Positions 61,668-64,000 of a stretch of 64,000 bases of DNA are shown here, in pieces (within the stretch, counting starts at the first letter, position 1; each line of letters opens with the position of its first letter). This stretch comes from Citrobacter amalonaticus Y19 (lineage in GTDB: Bacteria; Pseudomonadota; Gammaproteobacteria; Enterobacterales; Enterobacteriaceae). The notes beneath the pieces are model-generated. The model was not told the DNA's origin. It searched no databases and worked only from the letters and a program-made list of their open reading frames with translations. The stretch is from the NCBI RefSeq assembly GCF_000981805.1, contig NZ_CP011132.1, forward strand, positions 5,394,001 through 5,458,000, in the 5' to 3' direction. The translations under genes were made by a program, and so were the position numbers.

Positions 61668-61863
61668 TCAGTAGTCGAGTATGATTTTCATACAACTGCA
61701 ATATCCGTTTGGTGTTTGACCTGGATTAATAACAGGGCAATTGTCATCGGTGCGAGGGGTATAACCTACGTAATCATCTGAACGTCCTTTATCGAAGGAA
61801 GTCCTTCTACAGTAATATCCTGACCGTCCTTTTCCTGGGCTAATCCACACACCGGATTGACAG
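61668..61863 (-). other. Silent pilV cassette H (inverted)
   Basis: About 64 codons on the minus strand: CQSGVWISPGKGRSGYYCRR, then NCPVINPGQTPNGYCSCM, ending ILDY. It is the shortest cassette and the one nearest rci. Confidence 0.88.
61845..61863 (-). repeat. sfx site 8 (inverted, rci-proximal)
   Basis: Exact consensus on the minus strand, 40 bp before rci; opens cassette H. Confidence 0.96.
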
Positions 61864-61902
61864 TGGTATGTGATATATTTCTAATCTTTTTAGGAATATG
61901 CG

Positions 61903-63024
61903 ATGCAACTCAGACAGCGAATTAAGAAAATGGAGCTGGGTGTAGCTCTTGATAAATATTACGGTTGTGCATCTGTGCAAAAGCGGGGCCATCTGCAGGA
62001 GTTTTATCGGATAAATGTTATAAAGCGTTCAGCTCTTGCCAGGCGATACATGCATGAGATTACTTCGGTTGATATTGCAGAATACCGTGATCAGCGACTC
62101 TCTGAAGTAAGTAGTAAAACGGGGCGAACTAATAGCCCTGCAAGTGTCCGACTTGAACTTGCGTTGCTATCTGCCCTTTATAACCTTGCTCGAATTGAAT
62201 GGGGAACATGTACTCATAACCCTGTTGAGCATGTACGAAAACCACCGGCCTCCAAAGGGCGAACCCGAAGATTGACATCTCAGGAGGAGCGAAAGATTGG
62301 CAGGGCGCTGGCAAAACGAAATATCGAGTTGGCAGCCATTTTTCATTTGGCCCTTGAAACGGCTATGCGTCAGGGGGAGATCCTCTCACTTCGCTGGGAG
62401 AATATCGACCTGCACATTGGCATCGCTCATTTACCTCTCACTAAAAATGGGAGCGTACGGGATGTTCCGTTGTCGTTTAAAGCAAGAAAGGTATTAAGAG
62501 AGTATTCCGGCCCTCTATCCGGACCTGTTTTCAGTTATACATCCAATGGGTTTAAAAGCGCCTGGCGAGAAGTTATACAGGCTTTAGGCATTGTCGATTT
62601 GCATTTTCATGATCTACGACACGAAGCTATAAGCCGTCTTTTTGAGCTCGGAACACTGAATGTCATGGAAATTGCAGCGATATCAGGACACAAGAGCCTG
62701 ACGATGCTAAAACGCTATACCCACCTTCGTGCGACGCAGCTGGTTAGTAAACTTGATATACGTAAACGACAGACGCAGAAACTGGCGGCGATCTTTGTTC
62801 CGTATCCTGCTGAACTTGAGAGCAGCAATAACGGTATTGTTTTACGCTTCTCTGATCTTGAACATCCTTCACTTGAAGCGCAAACAAAGGAAGACGTTAT
62901 CCAGAAAGCCTCTTTTGAGCTTCTCAGAATTCAGGCTCTTGCTGCTCGTTCTGGAGAACGACTCCCTCCACCAGGCAATATCAAAGCTAATGACCCAACT
63001 CGTGTGCTCATTAATCCGCTCTGA
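61903..63024 (+). CDS. rci: Rci, shufflon-specific tyrosine recombinase
   Basis: A 373-residue phage-integrase-family recombinase. Catalytic residues: Arg156 in AMRQGEILSLRW, His236 and Arg239 in FHDLRHEA, His263 in SGHKSLTML and Tyr272 in KRYTHLRA. The N-terminal core-binding domain spans about residues 1-110. A C-terminal tail beyond the Tyr (about 100 residues), which in R64 Rci contributes to sfx recognition, is present. Its location 40 bp from the last sfx site gives its substrate. R64 Rci promotes only inversions between oppositely oriented sfx sites. Confidence 0.95.
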   Translation: MQLRQRIKKMELGVALDKYYGCASVQKRGHLQEFYRINVIKRSALARRYMHEITSVDIAEYRDQRLSEVSSKTGRTNSPASVRLELALLSALYNLARIEWGTCTHNPVEHVRKPPASKGRTRRLTSQEERKIGRALAKRNIELAAIFHLALETAMRQGEILSLRWENIDLHIGIAHLPLTKNGSVRDVPLSFKARKVLREYSGPLSGPVFSYTSNGFKSAWREVIQALGIVDLHFHDLRHEAISRLFELGTLNVMEIAAISGHKSLTMLKRYTHLRATQLVSKLDIRKRQTQKLAAIFVPYPAELESSNNGIVLRFSDLEHPSLEAQTKEDVIQKASFELLRIQALAARSGERLPPPGNIKANDPTRVLINPL

Positions 63025-63231
63025 AATTTTGCGAACCCCTGGATTCAAACACATCTAAAACAAGGACGTTTTTAGACAGCGCTATTATGATAGTGGCCTT
63101 TCCAGATGATCCCCTCCGACCTGGTTTCCCCGCCGAAAAAAACTTCAGAAATGGCAGATGAGTTAATCATCGCCATAGAATGACGTTTTTTGCACCTTAT
63201 GGCTGTTCTGCGCAGCTATAAGGATTTTGAA

Positions 63232-64000
63232 ATGTCAGTCAGTCAAGTCGTCCCGGAAGAAGTTATACCTGAAAATCCAGAGGTTACTTCTTCGAAAGTT
63301 GTGCCTGCTGAGCCAGAGGCTCGCCGGTTGGTTCCCATTAACCTGAAAAAAATAGTCCGGATTGGAGGTCTGGGATTCCTCATTGTTTCTCTTGTTGGTT
63401 CTGTGGCCACGATTGTGATCATGGCACAGCAAATCTCTGATCTGAGTATTCGGGTGAACTCCCTGGATGCCGCTTTTCGCAGCGGTCAGATGAGCCAGTT
63501 GTCTGGTTCGGTTACTTCGCTCGAAGCTCAAAGCCGGAAACACGAGAAGCAGCTCGAGTCTGTCTCATCAGGGCTTGAATCAGTACAAAACCAGTTAGCT
63601 GATTTTCAGGGGGAACATTCAAAATTAACAGGAAGCATTAACAAACTTTCCTCAGAAGCCCTGGCGCGGCGTACCGCGATAGACGAACACTCTGAACGTA
63701 TTGATGACATTCACTCACGGTTGTCACAGGTTGAATCGCGAGTTGCCGGGCTGAGCAAAGCTGAAAGCAACACTTCTCAGAAAGAATCGAAGCAGAACCA
63801 GCAACCAGTCACTAAGAGCAAAACATCTTCAAAATCCGGGACAGGCCAGATCGTAAAAAAGCCTGAGCGGTCAGTCAGGCGCGCAGCTGTTGAAGCACCG
63901 TTTGTACTGACCGGCATTGAGCGGCGCGGCGGGCAGATGTTCGCAGTCGTCATCCCCCGTGGAAATTCCCAAATATCAGATATGCGGTTGCTTTCACCGG
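63232..64000 (+). CDS. Membrane-anchored coiled-coil ICE transfer-region protein (cut by window end)
   Basis: Open to the window end, 256 codons so far. The acidic N-terminus (SVSQVVPEEVIPENPEVTS) is followed by one membrane helix at about residues 48-70 (IGGLGFLIVSLVGSVATIVI). A long heptad-rich coiled coil (about 70-180) comes next, then a basic Lys/Ser linker and the start of a small domain (FVLTGIERRGGQMFAVVIP). The layout recalls TraP-like proteins of IncI transfer systems, but I cannot assign the family firmly. The ATG at 63232 follows AAGGA; the frame shows steady codon use and no stops. Confidence 0.75.
   Translation, partial: MSVSQVVPEEVIPENPEVTSSKVVPAEPEARRLVPINLKKIVRIGGLGFLIVSLVGSVATIVIMAQQISDLSIRVNSLDAAFRSGQMSQLSGSVTSLEAQSRKHEKQLESVSSGLESVQNQLADFQGEHSKLTGSINKLSSEALARRTAIDEHSERIDDIHSRLSQVESRVAGLSKAESNTSQKESKQNQQPVTKSKTSSKSGTGQIVKKPERSVRRAAVEAPFVLTGIERRGGQMFAVVIPRGNSQISDMRLLSP

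Larger units (their letters stand above)
59591..61863. repeat. Shufflon: multiple-inversion region with eight sfx sites
   Basis: Eight 19-bp sites of consensus CTGTCAATCCGGTGTGTGG separate interchangeable pilV C-terminal cassettes. Six sites point forward and two are inverted, next to the rci recombinase. Each cassette opens with the sfx-encoded CQSGVW and ends in its own stop, often within a few bases of the next sfx. Confidence 0.96.
35597..64000. mobile_element. SPI-7/PAPI-type integrative conjugative element, left part
   Basis: It is bounded on the left by the tRNA-Phe att fragment. The content and order are those of SPI-7 and PFGI/PAPI-type ICEs: ParA, DnaB-like helicase, ParB, DUF2857, STY4528, PFL_4669, topB, STY4534, ssb, then pilL-V with rci. 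The right end, integrase, relaxase and most transfer genes lie beyond the window. Confidence 0.92.

Overview
The window is chromosome from an enteric bacterium of the Escherichia/Salmonella/Citrobacter group. Gene order (yqhC-yghB-metC-exbBD-yghZ-yghX-MCP-yghW-hybOABCDEFG ... yghU-gss), REP-type repeats, and the Fur, MetJ and ModE-like sites are all typical of that clade. Citrobacter is my best guess from the mix of Salmonella-like and E. coli-like content, but this is inference.

Layout. (1) 1-9,640: core genes: the end of an AraC-type regulator, a DedA membrane protein, cystathionine beta-lyase, the ExbB/ExbD energisers, three small genes of unknown function, an aldo-keto reductase, a dienelactone-hydrolase-like protein, a chemoreceptor and yghW. 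(2) 9,824-16,387: the complete hydrogenase-2 operon hybOABCDEFG. It is followed at 16,465-18,200 by two translationally coupled substrate-binding proteins, one a ModA-like protein without a signal peptide. Near-perfect ModE-type palindromes precede yghW and the binding-protein pair, pointing to molybdate- or tungstate-linked control. (3) 18,231-18,641: a five-copy, 86-bp REP array, then yghU and gss (glutathione/glutathionylspermidine metabolism). (4) 21,801-31,204: accessory genes: a MocR-type regulator divergent from an MFS transporter, and a 1,995-residue autotransporter adhesin behind a long AT-rich leader. (5) 31,380-35,361, minus strand: a type VI secretion lipase-effector locus (Tle3-like) with two near-identical Tli3-like lipoprotein immunity genes and an orphan effector C-terminus between them.

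(6) 35,597 to the window end: the left part of an SPI-7/PAPI-type integrative conjugative element (ICE) inserted at a tRNA-Phe gene. The boundary is a 49-bp 3' fragment of tRNA-Phe on the minus strand that still carries the native tRNA terminator. The intact tRNA gene, and probably the integrase, should therefore lie at the other end of the element, beyond the window. The ICE carries a coupled parA-dnaB-parB maintenance block, small accessory genes, a STY4528-type replication protein, a PFL_4669-type protein, topoisomerase III, a STY4534-type protein and ssb. It also carries a complete R64-type thin-pilus operon pilL-M-N-O-P-Q-R-S-T-U-V. The operon ends in a shufflon: eight 19-bp sfx sites (six forward, two inverted) serving eight alternative PilV C-termini, with the rci recombinase immediately downstream. 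The window ends inside a coiled-coil membrane protein gene.

The most notable items are the eight-cassette shufflon, a tandem pseudoknot RNA/DNA motif (STAXI-like) between topB and ssb, three hairpins with a compensatory base change beside the replication gene, the duplicated Tle3-tip/Tli3 unit, and the ModE-type sites linking hydrogenase-2 to two orphan binding proteins.
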